Positions 48,301 to 57,088 of a stretch of DNA of 64,000 nt are shown here, one piece after another (the first letter of the stretch is position 1; each line of letters opens with the position of its first letter). A program made the position numbers and the translations under genes. The DNA is from Franconibacter pulveris DSM 19144 (lineage in GTDB: Bacteria; Pseudomonadota; Gammaproteobacteria; Enterobacterales; Enterobacteriaceae). The DNA lies in the NCBI GenBank assembly GCA_000621185.1, contig JHYZ01000013.1, positions 124,001-188,000 on the forward strand. The letters are read 5' to 3'. The notes under the pieces were generated by a model. The model ran no database searches and was not told the DNA's origin. It saw only the letters and a program-made list of their open reading frames with translations.

Positions 48301-48939
48301 ATGAAAATTGCACTGATGATGGAAAACAGTCAGGCGGCGAAAAACGCCATCATCTACAAAGAACTCAAGGCGGTTGCGGATGAGAAAGACTATCCGGTTT
48401 TCAACGTCGGCATGAGCGATGAGCAGGATCATCACCTGACCTATATCCATCTGGGGATCATGGCGAGCATTCTGCTGAACGCAAAAGCGGTGGATTTCGT
48501 TATCACCGGTTGCGGCACCGGCCAGGGCGCGCTGATGTCCCTGAACATTCATCCGGGCGTGGTGTGCGGCTACTGTATCGATCCGGCGGACGCTTTCTTG
48601 TTCGCGCAGATCAACAACGGCAACGCGCTGGCGCTGCCTTTCGCAAAAGGCTTCGGCTGGGGCGCGGAGCTGAACGTGCGATTTATCTTCGAAAAAGCAT
48701 TCTCCGGTCGTAAAGGCGAGGGTTATCCGCCGGAGCGTAAAGAGCCGCAGGTACGCAACGCGGGCATCCTTAACCAGGTGAAAGCCGCCGTCGTGAAAGA
48801 GAACTATCTGGATACCCTGCGCGCTATCGACCGCGAGCTGGTAAAAACGGCAGTTTCTGGCGAGCGTTTCCAGAAATGCTTCTTTGAGAACTGCCAGAAC
48901 AAAGAGATTGAAGCTTTCGTACGCGAAGTACTGGGCTGA
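48301..48939 (+). CDS. RpiB/LacA/LacB family sugar-phosphate isomerase
   Basis: Probable aldose-ketose isomerase for a phosphorylated sugar. The 212 residues begin MKIALMMENSQAAKNAII and hold the family loop VITGCGTGQGALM (about 62-76) with the cysteine used as base in RpiB. The C-terminal third (Cys-rich FQKCFFENCQN) is an extension seen in a subgroup. AGGAGG lies 6 bases before the ATG. It stands alone without a kinase, transporter or regulator, so the substrate is open. Confidence 0.85.
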   Translation: MKIALMMENSQAAKNAIIYKELKAVADEKDYPVFNVGMSDEQDHHLTYIHLGIMASILLNAKAVDFVITGCGTGQGALMSLNIHPGVVCGYCIDPADAFLFAQINNGNALALPFAKGFGWGAELNVRFIFEKAFSGRKGEGYPPERKEPQVRNAGILNQVKAAVVKENYLDTLRAIDRELVKTAVSGERFQKCFFENCQNKEIEAFVREVLG

Positions 48940-48951
48940 TTTTTATCACAC

Positions 48952-48980
48952 GAAAACCAGCGCCCGGGCGCTGGTTTTTT
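48952..48980. terminator. Bidirectional terminator
   Basis: A perfect palindrome AAACCAGCGCCC/GGGCGCTGGTTT lies between the isomerase gene and the convergent exporter gene, with T and A tracts at its ends. Confidence 0.88.
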
Positions 48981-50400
48981 ATGAACGTTTTTCAGAAACC
49001 GCTGCTCCGGCCTGACGCGCCAGACGCAGCGTATCGATTAATCCCACCAGACAAATCAGCGCAATCCAGACAAACGCCAGACGAAAACTCACACCCGGCA
49101 GGCTTTCCAGCGAAAACCAGCGGCTCATCAGTTCACCAAGCCGGATGCCAATCGCCCCAAGCGTAATGCCAAGCCCGACCGCCAGTTGCGTGGCGGTGCT
49201 GAACAGCGTATTGGCGTAGCTCATCTGTGGCGAGGGCACATCGGCGAAGGCGAGGGTGCTGACTCCCGTAAACTGAATAGAGCGAAAAACGCCGCCCAGA
49301 TAAAGAATGACCAGTATCAGCCAGAGAGGCGTTTGCGGCGTCAGGAACGCACAGGCGAGCAACGCCGCCACGTTCAGCAGGCCGTTTATCAGCAGCAATT
49401 TCTTAAACCCCAGCGTGCGGATAAGCGGCGTAGTGGCTGGTTTTATCATGAGGTTACCGGCAAACACCGCCAGCACCAGCAAGCCCGAGTGAAACGCATC
49501 CATGCCGAAGCCCACCTGGAACAGCAGCGGTAATAAGAAGGGCACAGCGCTGATGGAGGCGCGGAACAGCGAGCCGCCAAACATCGTTACGCGAAAGGTC
49601 TGCACCCGCATCGCGTCAAGACGAATCAAAGGATAGCGTGCGCGCTGAAAATGACGCAGCGCAAACCACAGCGCGCCGCCGCCAGCGACCAGCAACGCGC
49701 CAGCAAGCGTGAGATCCGGCTGCTCTGTACCAAGGAGCTCCATCATGTAGACCAGCGCAACCATCGCCACGGCAGTCGCGATAAAGCCTTGCGTATCGAA
49801 AGGTCGACGCTCCTCTTCGCGAATATCAGGAATAATGCGTAACGCAAGCCACATCGCCAGCAGTCCAGGCGGCAGGTTGATAAAGAAGATCCAGCGCCAG
49901 GTGGCGTAGCTGGTGATAAAGCCGCCCAGCGGCGGGCCGATAATCGGGGCGACCAGCGCGGGCCAGGTAAGAGTGGCGATAGCGCCTATCAGCTGATGTT
50001 TGGGCGTAGTGCGCAGCACCGCTAATCGCCCGACAGGTACCATCAGCGCGCCGCCCACGCCCTGCAAAATACGCATGGCGACAAAAACTTCCAGGCTTTC
50101 AGCGAGGCCGCAAAGCACCGAAGCGAGAGTAAAAATACCCAGCGCAATCGTAAACACCACGCGGGCGCCGAAGCGGTCCGCTATCCAGCCGCTGGCGGGG
50201 ATCAGCACGGCAAGCGTAAGCAGGTAAGCGCTGATACCAATATTGAGATCTACCGCCTGCACGCCAAAGGTGCGGGCCATCTCCGGCAGCGCTGTGGCGA
50301 TAACGGTGCCGTCGAGAAACTCCATAAAAAAGGCGCCTGCCACCAGCAGGGCCGCAGGTGAAAGACCGCGGCTTGTCGTCGCGCCTGCGCTACCACTCAT
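48979..50400 (-). CDS. DHA2-family MFS exporter
   Basis: Proton-driven multidrug-type exporter with about 14 TM helices in 473 residues. The N-terminal signature FMEFLDGTVIATALPEM is the DHA2 motif D1, and motif C is seen as IIGPPLGGFI. Close in type to E. coli HsrA/MdtD. No regulator or membrane-fusion partner is adjacent. It is divergent from azuC, sharing a 213-base region with two CRP sites. Confidence 0.9.
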   Translation of the reverse strand: MSGSAGATTSRGLSPAALLVAGAFFMEFLDGTVIATALPEMARTFGVQAVDLNIGISAYLLTLAVLIPASGWIADRFGARVVFTIALGIFTLASVLCGLAESLEVFVAMRILQGVGGALMVPVGRLAVLRTTPKHQLIGAIATLTWPALVAPIIGPPLGGFITSYATWRWIFFINLPPGLLAMWLALRIIPDIREEERRPFDTQGFIATAVAMVALVYMMELLGTEQPDLTLAGALLVAGGGALWFALRHFQRARYPLIRLDAMRVQTFRVTMFGGSLFRASISAVPFLLPLLFQVGFGMDAFHSGLLVLAVFAGNLMIKPATTPLIRTLGFKKLLLINGLLNVAALLACAFLTPQTPLWLILVILYLGGVFRSIQFTGVSTLAFADVPSPQMSYANTLFSTATQLAVGLGITLGAIGIRLGELMSRWFSLESLPGVSFRLAFVWIALICLVGLIDTLRLARQAGAAVSEKRS

Positions 50401-50514
50401 CGCTACCGTCCCGTTAAAAAAAATGAGTAAATTTATACCTGACAGTTTAAAGGGTAACCGATGGATTTATTTATGTTTTTTTAACAAATATGCGCAAAAC
50501 GTTAACTTTATTGG

Positions 50515-50530
50515 TGTGATATTCATCACA
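50515..50530 (+). promoter_or_regulatory. CRP site 1 upstream of azuC
   Basis: TGTGA-TATTCA-TCACA has both half-sites perfect. It is centred about 48 bases before the inferred azuC transcript start and 122 bases before the divergent exporter gene. Confidence 0.85.
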
Positions 50531-50536
50531 AACCTG

Positions 50537-50564
50537 TTGATTTTTGTGATGGTGGTCATATTAT
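50537..50564 (+). promoter_or_regulatory. azuC promoter with overlapping CRP site 2
   Basis: TTGATT (50537-50542), 16 bases and TATTAT (50559-50564) make a plausible sigma-70 promoter. A second CRP-like site, TGTGA-TGGTGG-TCATA (50545-50560), lies between the boxes, fitting the cAMP-CRP repression of azuC known in E. coli. Confidence 0.7.
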
Positions 50565-50613
50565 TAGCCCATCGCAACACGTTATCTGCATAAAAACAAA
50601 TTCGGAGCACATC

Positions 50614-50697
50614 ATGAAATTCCGTAAAATCCTGAAAAGCATGTTCGAAAACTACTGCAAGACTTTCAAAGACGTACCGCCAGGCGCTATGTTCTGA
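50614..50697 (+). CDS. azuC: Small membrane protein AzuC
   Basis: A 27-residue protein (MKFRKILKSMFENYC, then KTFKDVPPGAMF) that matches the 28-residue AzuC of E. coli almost throughout; the last residue differs. It is amphipathic, and E. coli AzuC sits at the inner membrane and acts on GlpD. TTCGGAG lies 7 bases before the ATG. Confidence 0.93.
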   Translation: MKFRKILKSMFENYCKTFKDVPPGAMF

Positions 50698-50698
50698 T

Positions 50699-50727
50699 AA
50701 AAAAAACCTGCTTCGGCAGGTTTTTTT
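50699..50727 (+). terminator. azuC terminator
   Basis: AACCTGC-TTCG-GCAGGTT with A residues before and T residues after, directly behind the stop codon. Confidence 0.93.
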
Positions 50728-50835
50728 GTGCTTTCACTTTATCTCTCCTTTTCCGTTTCGACTACCTCCGCGTTTTACTACCGTTTTTCCCGAGGTGCCG
50801 CTACTATGGCCGCCACGAAACGTAAGGAGTGAGAA

Positions 50836-51084
50836 ATGTCGAAAGTTTTTACCGCCGAAGAAGAGCTGCAATCTGACATCGTAGCGTGCCAGCTGGTTAT
50901 CAAGCAGATCCTGGATGTCATTGACGTGATTGCGCCGGTTGAAGTGCGTGAGAAGATGGCGAACCAGCTTAAGGCTATCGATTTTACCGGTCATCCTGCC
51001 GCCGATGCGGTTACGCTGCGCGCGGTACAAAAAGCGGTGGCGTTGATTGAGCTGAAATTCACCCCACAAAACGAAGCGCATTAA
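50836..51084 (+). CDS. yecJ: Small DUF2766-type protein YecJ
   Basis: Eighty-two-residue, mostly helical acidic protein ([20 protein letters not shown] start, [12 protein letters not shown] end). Position next to azuC and ftnB and my recollection of the family point to YecJ. Its function is unknown. GTAAGGAG precedes the ATG. Confidence 0.8.
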   Translation: MSKVFTAEEELQSDIVACQLVIKQILDVIDVIAPVEVREKMANQLKAIDFTGHPAADAVTLRAVQKAVALIELKFTPQNEAH

Positions 51085-51113
51085 TAAAACGGCCTCCTGT
51101 GAGGCCGTTTTGC
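51084..51113. terminator. Bidirectional terminator between yecJ and the Dcu-type gene
   Basis: AAAACGGCCTC (51086-51096) and GAGGCCGTTTT (51101-51111) pair perfectly around CTGT. Confidence 0.9.
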
Positions 51114-51129
51114 TATCTCTTCACGGTAG

Positions 51130-52473
51130 TTAAAAGAAAAGCTGTACCAGCATGTAGCTGGCTGCGCAGGCGCAGCTTACGCCAATCAGTCCCGGCAGAA
51201 TAAAGCTGTGGTTGAGAATGAATTTGCCGATGCGCGTGGTGCCGGAACGGTCAAAGCCGATGCAGGCGAGGTCGCTTGGGTAGGTTGGTAAAATAAAGTA
51301 GCCGTAAGAGGCAGGGAAGAAGGCCACCAGCATTTTGGGCTCCACGCCCAGCATCAGCCCCATGGGGGCGACGGCCGTCAGCGCCGCCGCCTGGCTGTTC
51401 ACCAGCTTCGACACCAAAAAAAGCACCAGCGCATATGTCCACGGATGGCTTTGCACGACGCCTTCCAGCGCCAGTTTCAGCCCTTCCAGGTGCGCCTGAA
51501 AAAAGGTGTCGCTCATCCAGGCGACGCCAAACACCGAGAAAATCGCCACCATGCCCGCTTTAAATACTGCGCCGCTGGAGATAGTGGCGGCATTCACTTT
51601 ACACACCACCAACATGACCGCGCCGGCAATCAACATCATCATCTGGATCACAAGGTTCATGGAAAGCGGCTTCAGCGCGCCTTTGATTTCAAATGCCGGG
51701 CGCAGCGCGGGCAGCGCGCCGAGCAACACTACGACCAGGATGCCGGTAAAAAAGATCCAGGTTGACCAATAGGCTTCGCGAGGGAAGCGCTGGTTCATCA
51801 GCGTCTCGCTGGCGCCGTAAATATAGTCGCGCTGTTTGGGATCGCGAATACGGGCCTGGAAAGCGTCGTCGTCCGCCAGGTCTTTACCCCGGCGCAGGCT
51901 CCAGAGCGCGGCGATCAGCACGCCAAACAGCGAGGCAGGCACCGAAACCGCGAGAATTTCCAGAATCCCCCATGCCTGACCTACGCCATGCCGGGCGCCG
52001 ATAATGGAGACCAGCGACACCACGGCCACCGAAACAGGAGAGGCGGTAATCGCCATCTGCGAGGCAATCGAGGCCACCGCCATCGGCCGCTCCGGGCGGA
52101 TGTTCTTTTTCAGCGCAATGTCCGCGATGATGGGAAACATGGTGTAAACGACGTGACCGGTGCCGCACAAAAACGTCAGCGACCAGGTGGTGAAAGGGGC
52201 GAGCAGGGTAATGTGCTGCGGGTGGCGGCGCAGCAGTTTTTCGGCAAACTGCATCATCACGTTCAGCCCGCCTGCGGTTTGCAGCGTGGCGGCGCAGCCG
52301 ATGACCGCAAGGATGGTGAGCATCACGTCCACCGGCGGCTTGCCGGGCTCAAGGCCAAAAACAAAGGTCAGGATAAAAAGACCGACGCCGCTGATTAAAC
52401 CGAGCCCCATGCCGCCAAAACGCGTACCCACTAACAGACAAAGAATAATGACTATAAATTCAATGGTTATCAT
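51130..52473 (-). CDS. Dcu-family anaerobic C4-dicarboxylate transporter
   Basis: Polytopic carrier of the DcuA/DcuB family that exchanges fumarate, malate or aspartate for succinate during anaerobic growth. The 447 residues start with the family's FIVIILCLLVGTRFGGMGLGL segment and carry FCGTGHVVYTMFPIIADIA and the late YPSDLACIGFDRSGTTRIG motif. It is closer to DcuA/B than to DcuC. There is no aspartase or fumarase next to it. The promoter region 52474-52600 is AT-rich. Confidence 0.9.
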   Translation of the reverse strand: MITIEFIVIILCLLVGTRFGGMGLGLISGVGLFILTFVFGLEPGKPPVDVMLTILAVIGCAATLQTAGGLNVMMQFAEKLLRRHPQHITLLAPFTTWSLTFLCGTGHVVYTMFPIIADIALKKNIRPERPMAVASIASQMAITASPVSVAVVSLVSIIGARHGVGQAWGILEILAVSVPASLFGVLIAALWSLRRGKDLADDDAFQARIRDPKQRDYIYGASETLMNQRFPREAYWSTWIFFTGILVVVLLGALPALRPAFEIKGALKPLSMNLVIQMMMLIAGAVMLVVCKVNAATISSGAVFKAGMVAIFSVFGVAWMSDTFFQAHLEGLKLALEGVVQSHPWTYALVLFLVSKLVNSQAAALTAVAPMGLMLGVEPKMLVAFFPASYGYFILPTYPSDLACIGFDRSGTTRIGKFILNHSFILPGLIGVSCACAASYMLVQLFF

Positions 52474-52630
52474 AACTGTCCCTGGCTAATAAAATAAAAA
52501 CAACACAAATCATCACATATTGTGTGGTTAATCATTGGGAGCCAGATCAGAAATGTTAAGCGCGCTTCGTTTGTTAATAGTTACAACATACTATCAGGTG
52601 GAAATTCATAGCTTAGCGCCGCAGGCGAGC

Positions 52631-52653
52631 AAAAGCCCGAACTAAGCCGGGCC
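52631..52653 (-). terminator. Probable ftnB terminator
   Basis: On the minus strand GCCCG pairs with CGGGC over an 8-base loop and is followed by TTTT, 17 bases past the ftnB stop. Confidence 0.5.
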
Positions 52654-52669
52654 AGGGAGGGGAGCAATA

Positions 52670-53182
52670 TTAAACAGAAGAGTGATGTTCGTAATTTACC
52701 AGGTTGAGAAAGCCTCGATCGGTATCTGCCAGCGGCACGCCTTCGCGCGAGGCGGCGCGAACCTCTTCCAGCAGCGCCTGTAAAAACTGTCTGTTCTCAG
52801 CATGACTGGCGGCCAGCGACTCCAGCACGCGGCATGTGGCGTCGTCGTGACAATCTTTTGCCAGAAGCGTGAGATCAGAAAGGCTTGCGCTCCGTTGTTT
52901 AAGATCCTCAAGGGTACGCAGGAACAGTTCTTCCAGCGAACGGCAGTCGCAGGCGGAAACGGGGGTTGCGCCAATGATCGGGTCGGCGCCTTCCTGCTTC
53001 ATATAGTCGAATAGCGACATCATCTGTGTGACATTATTTTTCGCCTGGTTGCGCAGAAACGTCGCGGCGCCATTGAGATTATGTTCCGTACACCAGTCAC
53101 TAAGTCGAAGATAAAGATGGGAGGCGTTAAACTCGCGATTTACCTGCGCATTGAGTTTTTGAAAAATTTCACGGGTCGGTAT
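52670..53182 (-). CDS. ftnB: Ferritin-like protein FtnB with apparent ATA start
   Basis: Ferritin-like protein that in Salmonella helps repair iron-sulfur clusters. Alignment with E. coli FtnB (start MATAGMLLKLNSQ) puts the initiator at an ATA codon (53182-53180), seven bases after a perfect AAGGA. No ATG, GTG or TTG lies near it in frame. The nearest conventional codon is TTG 53236, which adds 18 unconserved residues and has no SD. From ATA the protein has 170 residues. The helices (VNREFNASHLYLRLSDWC, NGAATFLRNQAKNNVTQMM) are conserved, and several ferroxidase residues of FtnA are replaced as usual in FtnB. Confidence 0.85.
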   Translation of the reverse strand: MPTREIFQKLNAQVNREFNASHLYLRLSDWCTEHNLNGAATFLRNQAKNNVTQMMSLFDYMKQEGADPIIGATPVSACDCRSLEELFLRTLEDLKQRSASLSDLTLLAKDCHDDATCRVLESLAASHAENRQFLQALLEEVRAASREGVPLADTDRGFLNLVNYEHHSSV

Positions 53183-53236
53183 AAAAACATCCTTATTCAG
53201 CGAGTGAATGTCGTGTTTGTTGGCGCCGCCGGGCAA

Positions 53237-53716
53237 GCACGTTTAGCGTTGCACTTAATAAAATATTTAATCTCAGTAAGTTAGCGCTTTCGCCTGGCTT
53301 TTTTACTTCTCTCTTCTGCCGTGCTGGCGCCAGGGTCACTATCAGAATACGTCGCGACCTTAATAGCGCACCTTTTCGGGGGTCTTCTTTTTACAACTGC
53401 TTACACTTACTCTTTTTGCGTGTATTGGCTGTACTAACAAATAAATGAAGGAGGGTTTTATTGATATAGGCGCTAACGGAGCAAGCCGGCGTTTAGGGTA
53501 GGCCTCTCTGACAGGATAGCGACGACGTTGTCTGTGTTGATGCGCTGGTGAAGGCTTCTCTGCGTCAGGGGCTTTGGACTTTACGCGGCCCCTTGCTGCC
53601 CGTCTGCTGGAAGACGCGCCCGTACGTGAGCATGCCGGGCCTATCTGTCAGGCCTGGTAAACGCGCATCCCCGCGCCGCTGGCTATACTTTTAGTTTTAA
53701 GCGAGCTGGGGGCTCT
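53237..53716. other. Gap between ftnB and cupin gene, possible decayed sequence
   Basis: No intact gene. From about 53455 a GGAGG is followed by codons for IDIGANGASRRLG and, after stops and frame changes, SDDVVCVDALVKAS. This is faintly like the N-terminus of TatD-type nucleases. It is too short and broken to call. Confidence 0.3.
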
Positions 53717-54232
53717 ATGAACCATTACGAAACGCTTTATTTAACGCAACCCAGCGGCGGCGTGCCTAATAATCCGCTGCCGCTTTTGCTTTATCGCCAG
53801 GTTATGCCGCAGGACGCGCGAGACAGCGCCGCCTGGTTTGAAGCTGTTTTCGACAAGAACGACTGGCCGCCGCGCTGGCGTTATCCTGTTTTTACCTATA
53901 CCCATTTTCACACCAACACGCATGAAGTGCTGGGTATTTACGCCGGCGAAGCGGATATTCAACTCGGCGGTGAAACCGGCCCGGTGGTGCACCTGAAAAG
54001 AGGCGATGCGGTACTCATTCCGGCGGGCGTCGGCCATAAGCAAATTCGCGCCAGCGATGATTTTATGGCGGTTGGCGCTTATCCCCCTCATCTCTCCCCC
54101 GATAAGTACCTCGACCAACCGGAACAGCTGCAGGAAACGTTAAAAAATGTCGCCCAGGTCGCCATTGCGCACAGCGATCCGCTTTTCGGCAGCGCAGGCG
54201 GTTTGCTCGAAGCGTGGAACCGCCAGGACTGA
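53717..54232 (+). CDS. Cupin-domain protein (YjlB type)
   Basis: The 171-residue protein has one cupin barrel. Motif 1 is seen as HFHTNTHEVLGIYAGEADIQLGG (about 73-95, two His and one Glu as metal ligands) and motif 2 as GDAVLIPAGVGHKQI. It resembles Bacillus YjlB, whose role is unknown. It is a single gene upstream of araF without clear functional links. Confidence 0.85.
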   Translation: MNHYETLYLTQPSGGVPNNPLPLLLYRQVMPQDARDSAAWFEAVFDKNDWPPRWRYPVFTYTHFHTNTHEVLGIYAGEADIQLGGETGPVVHLKRGDAVLIPAGVGHKQIRASDDFMAVGAYPPHLSPDKYLDQPEQLQETLKNVAQVAIAHSDPLFGSAGGLLEAWNRQD

Positions 54233-54506
54233 GCAACTGGGGATATGGATTTTCCTGCCGCTCCCTTTATCATTCATCATACATATGAGCTCGGAATTAT
54301 GCCTTAAATTGCTGAATCTATGCACACTCTGACTGTAATTCTGCGGTGTGATTTTGCTCTCCTATGGAGGATTGATTTCCTTATTAAACTATCTCCAGCA
54401 ACAGCCTCTGCCGGGAAGGCGAGGCTAATGCCTTGTTTTATGTCCGATTAAAAGAACCGTACAGGTTTTTACCCTGCATAAAAGAAAGCTAAAGCTGGAG
54501 TCAACC

Positions 54507-55496
54507 ATGCACAAATTTACTAAAGCGCTGGCAGCGCTCGGTCTGGCTGCCGTTATGTCACAATCCGCTATCGCAGAAACCATGAAGCTGGGTTTTCTGG
54601 TTAAACAGCCGGAGGAGCCTTGGTTCCAGACCGAGTGGAAATTTGCTGATAAGGCCGGGAAAGATTTGGGTTTTGAAGTGATCAAAATCGCCGTGCCGGA
54701 CGGCGAAAAGACCCTTAACGCTATCGACAGTCTGGCGGCAAGCGGCGCCAAAGGCTTTGTTATCTGTACGCCAGACCCGAAACTGGGTTCGGCGATTGTG
54801 GCCAAAGCGCGCGGCTACGACATGAAAGTCATTGCGGTTGACGATCAGTTCGTTAACGCCAAAGGCAAGCCGATGGAAACCGTTCCGTTGGTGATGATGG
54901 CGGCGGCCAAAATCGGCGAGCGCCAGGGCCAGGAGCTTTATAAAGAGATGCAAAAACGCGGCTGGGATGTAAAAGAGTCCGCCGTTATGGCCATCACTGC
55001 AAACGAACTTGATACCGCCCGCCGCCGCACCACCGGCTCAATGGACGCGCTGAAGGCCGCTGGCTTCCCGGAAAAACAGATCTATCAGGTACCGACCAAA
55101 TCCAACGATATTCCTGGCGCGTTTGACGCCGCCAACTCGCTGCTTGTTCAGCATCCTGAAGTCAAACACTGGCTGGTTGTCGGCATGAACGACAACACGG
55201 TGCTGGGCGGCGTGCGCGCCACTGAAGGGCAGGGCTTTAAAGCGCCGGACGTTATCGGCATCGGCATCAACGGCGTCGATGCGGTAAGCGAGCTTTCCAA
55301 AGCGCAGGCCACCGGCTTTTATGGCTCGCTGCTGCCAAGCCCGGACGTGCATGGCTATAAATCCAGCGAAATGCTCTACAACTGGGTGACGAAAGGGGCC
55401 GAGCCGCCGAAGTTCACTGAAGTTACCGACGTGGTGCTTATCACCCGCGACAACTTCAAAGACGAACTGGCGAAAAAAGGGCTGGGCGGCAAGTAA
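54507..55496 (+). CDS. araF: L-arabinose-binding protein AraF
   Basis: Periplasmic receptor of the AraFGH L-arabinose importer. The 329 residues start with a signal peptide cut after AIA (about residue 23), followed by the conserved [26 protein letters not shown] precedes the ATG. A hairpin between araF and araG probably raises AraF over the permease. Confidence 0.97.
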   Translation: MHKFTKALAALGLAAVMSQSAIAETMKLGFLVKQPEEPWFQTEWKFADKAGKDLGFEVIKIAVPDGEKTLNAIDSLAASGAKGFVICTPDPKLGSAIVAKARGYDMKVIAVDDQFVNAKGKPMETVPLVMMAAAKIGERQGQELYKEMQKRGWDVKESAVMAITANELDTARRRTTGSMDALKAAGFPEKQIYQVPTKSNDIPGAFDAANSLLVQHPEVKHWLVVGMNDNTVLGGVRATEGQGFKAPDVIGIGINGVDAVSELSKAQATGFYGSLLPSPDVHGYKSSEMLYNWVTKGAEPPKFTEVTDVVLITRDNFKDELAKKGLGGK

Positions 55497-55515
55497 TGGT
55501 CTGGTTTACAACTCA

Positions 55516-55534
55516 CGGGCGCGCAATGCGCCCG
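55516..55534 (+). terminator. araF-araG intercistronic hairpin
   Basis: CGGGCGC and GCGCCCG pair over a 5-base loop without a T tract; likely an mRNA-stabilising or attenuating stem. Confidence 0.55.
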
Positions 55535-55560
55535 CTTCCGGAGTCGATTGTGGAGGCGTT

Positions 55561-57075
55561 ATGCAACAGGCAGCACCGTATCTCTCATTTCGTGGCATAG
55601 GAAAATCCTTTCCGGGCGTGAAGGCGCTTTCCGACATTAGCTTTGATTGTCACGCCGGCCAGGTCCACGCCCTGATGGGGGAAAATGGCGCCGGTAAATC
55701 CACATTGCTGAAGATCCTGAGCGGCAATTACACCCCAACCACAGGCAGCATCGCCATTCAGGGCAACGAAGTGGCTTTTAATGACACCACCGCAGCGCTG
55801 AACGCCGGGGTCGCCATTATTTACCAGGAGTTGCATCTGGTGCCGGAAATGTCTGTCGCTGAGAACATTTATCTCGGCCAGATCCCGCATAAAGGCGGCA
55901 TTGTTAACCGTTCGCTGCTGAATTACGAAGCAAAACTCCAGCTTGAGCATCTCGGGCTGAATATCGACCCGCAGACGCCGTTGAAGTACCTCTCCATCGG
56001 CCAGTGGCAGATGGTGGAAATCGCCAAGGCGCTGGCGCGCAACGCCAAGATTATCGCCTTCGACGAGCCCACCAGTTCGCTCTCGGCGCGGGAGATCGAA
56101 AACCTGTTCCGGGTGATTCGCGAGTTAAGAAAGGAAGGGCGCGTCATTCTTTATGTCTCGCACCGCATGGAAGAGATCTTCGCGCTGAGCGACGCCATCA
56201 CCGTGTTTAAAGATGGGCGCTATGTCTGCACCTTCAGCGATATGCAGCAGGTTAACCACGACAGCCTGGTGCAGGCGATGGTCGGGCGCAACCTCGGCGA
56301 TATCTACGGCTGGAAACCGCGTGCTTACGGTGAAGAGCGGTTGCGTCTGAATGAAGTGAAAGCGCCCGGCGTGCGCATGCCGGTCAGCCTCAGCGTAAAA
56401 AGCGGGGAGATCGTCGGGTTGTTTGGTCTGGTGGGCGCAGGGCGCAGCGAGCTGATGAAAGGGCTTTTTGGCGGCACGCGCATCACTGGCGGACAGGTGT
56501 TGATAGACGGCAAGCCGGTGGCTATCCGTGAACCCGGCGACGCTATCCGCGCCGGCATGATGCTCTGTCCGGAAGATCGTAAAGCCGACGGTATTATTCC
56601 GGTGCACTCGGTGCAGGACAACATCAACATCAGCGCGCGGCGCAAGCATATCAGCGCGGGTTGTCTTATCAATAATCATTGGGAAGCCAACAACGCCCAG
56701 CACCATATCCGCTCGCTCAATATTAAAACTCCGACCGCCGAGCAGCTCATCATGAATCTTTCCGGCGGCAACCAGCAGAAAGCCATTCTTGGCCGCTGGC
56801 TTTCGGAAGAGATGAAAGTGATTTTGCTCGACGAGCCGACGCGCGGCATTGACGTCGGCGCGAAGCATGAAATTTACAACGTGATTTACGCGCTTGCCGC
56901 GCAGGGGGTGGCGGTGCTTTTCGCCTCCAGCGATCTGCCGGAAGTGCTTGGCGTCGCCGACCGCATCGTGGTGATGCGCGAAGGGGAAATCGCCGGAGAA
57001 CTGTTGCATGACCAGGCCAGCGAACAGCAGGCATTGAGTCTCGCTATGCCCAAAGTCAGCCAGGCGGTTGCCTGA
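55561..57075 (+). CDS. araG: L-arabinose ABC ATPase AraG
   Basis: Sugar-import ATPase with two tandem nucleotide-binding halves, 504 residues. The first half has GENGAGKST and Walker [16 protein letters not shown]. The second has a degenerate Walker A ([10 protein letters not shown]), as usual in this family, and the signature [23 protein letters not shown] precedes the ATG. Confidence 0.97.
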   Translation: MQQAAPYLSFRGIGKSFPGVKALSDISFDCHAGQVHALMGENGAGKSTLLKILSGNYTPTTGSIAIQGNEVAFNDTTAALNAGVAIIYQELHLVPEMSVAENIYLGQIPHKGGIVNRSLLNYEAKLQLEHLGLNIDPQTPLKYLSIGQWQMVEIAKALARNAKIIAFDEPTSSLSAREIENLFRVIRELRKEGRVILYVSHRMEEIFALSDAITVFKDGRYVCTFSDMQQVNHDSLVQAMVGRNLGDIYGWKPRAYGEERLRLNEVKAPGVRMPVSLSVKSGEIVGLFGLVGAGRSELMKGLFGGTRITGGQVLIDGKPVAIREPGDAIRAGMMLCPEDRKADGIIPVHSVQDNINISARRKHISAGCLINNHWEANNAQHHIRSLNIKTPTAEQLIMNLSGGNQQKAILGRWLSEEMKVILLDEPTRGIDVGAKHEIYNVIYALAAQGVAVLFASSDLPEVLGVADRIVVMREGEIAGELLHDQASEQQALSLAMPKVSQAVA

Positions 57076-57088
57076 GAGAGGAGTGAAC

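Larger units (their letters stand above)
50571..50728 (+). ncRNA. azuR: AzuCR dual-function RNA (inferred span)
   Basis: In E. coli the azuC transcript of about 164 nt both encodes AzuC and acts as the base-pairing RNA AzuCR on galE and cadA mRNAs. The promoter and terminator here predict a transcript of about 158 nt. The span is inferred from those elements; base-pairing function here is inferred. Confidence 0.6.
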
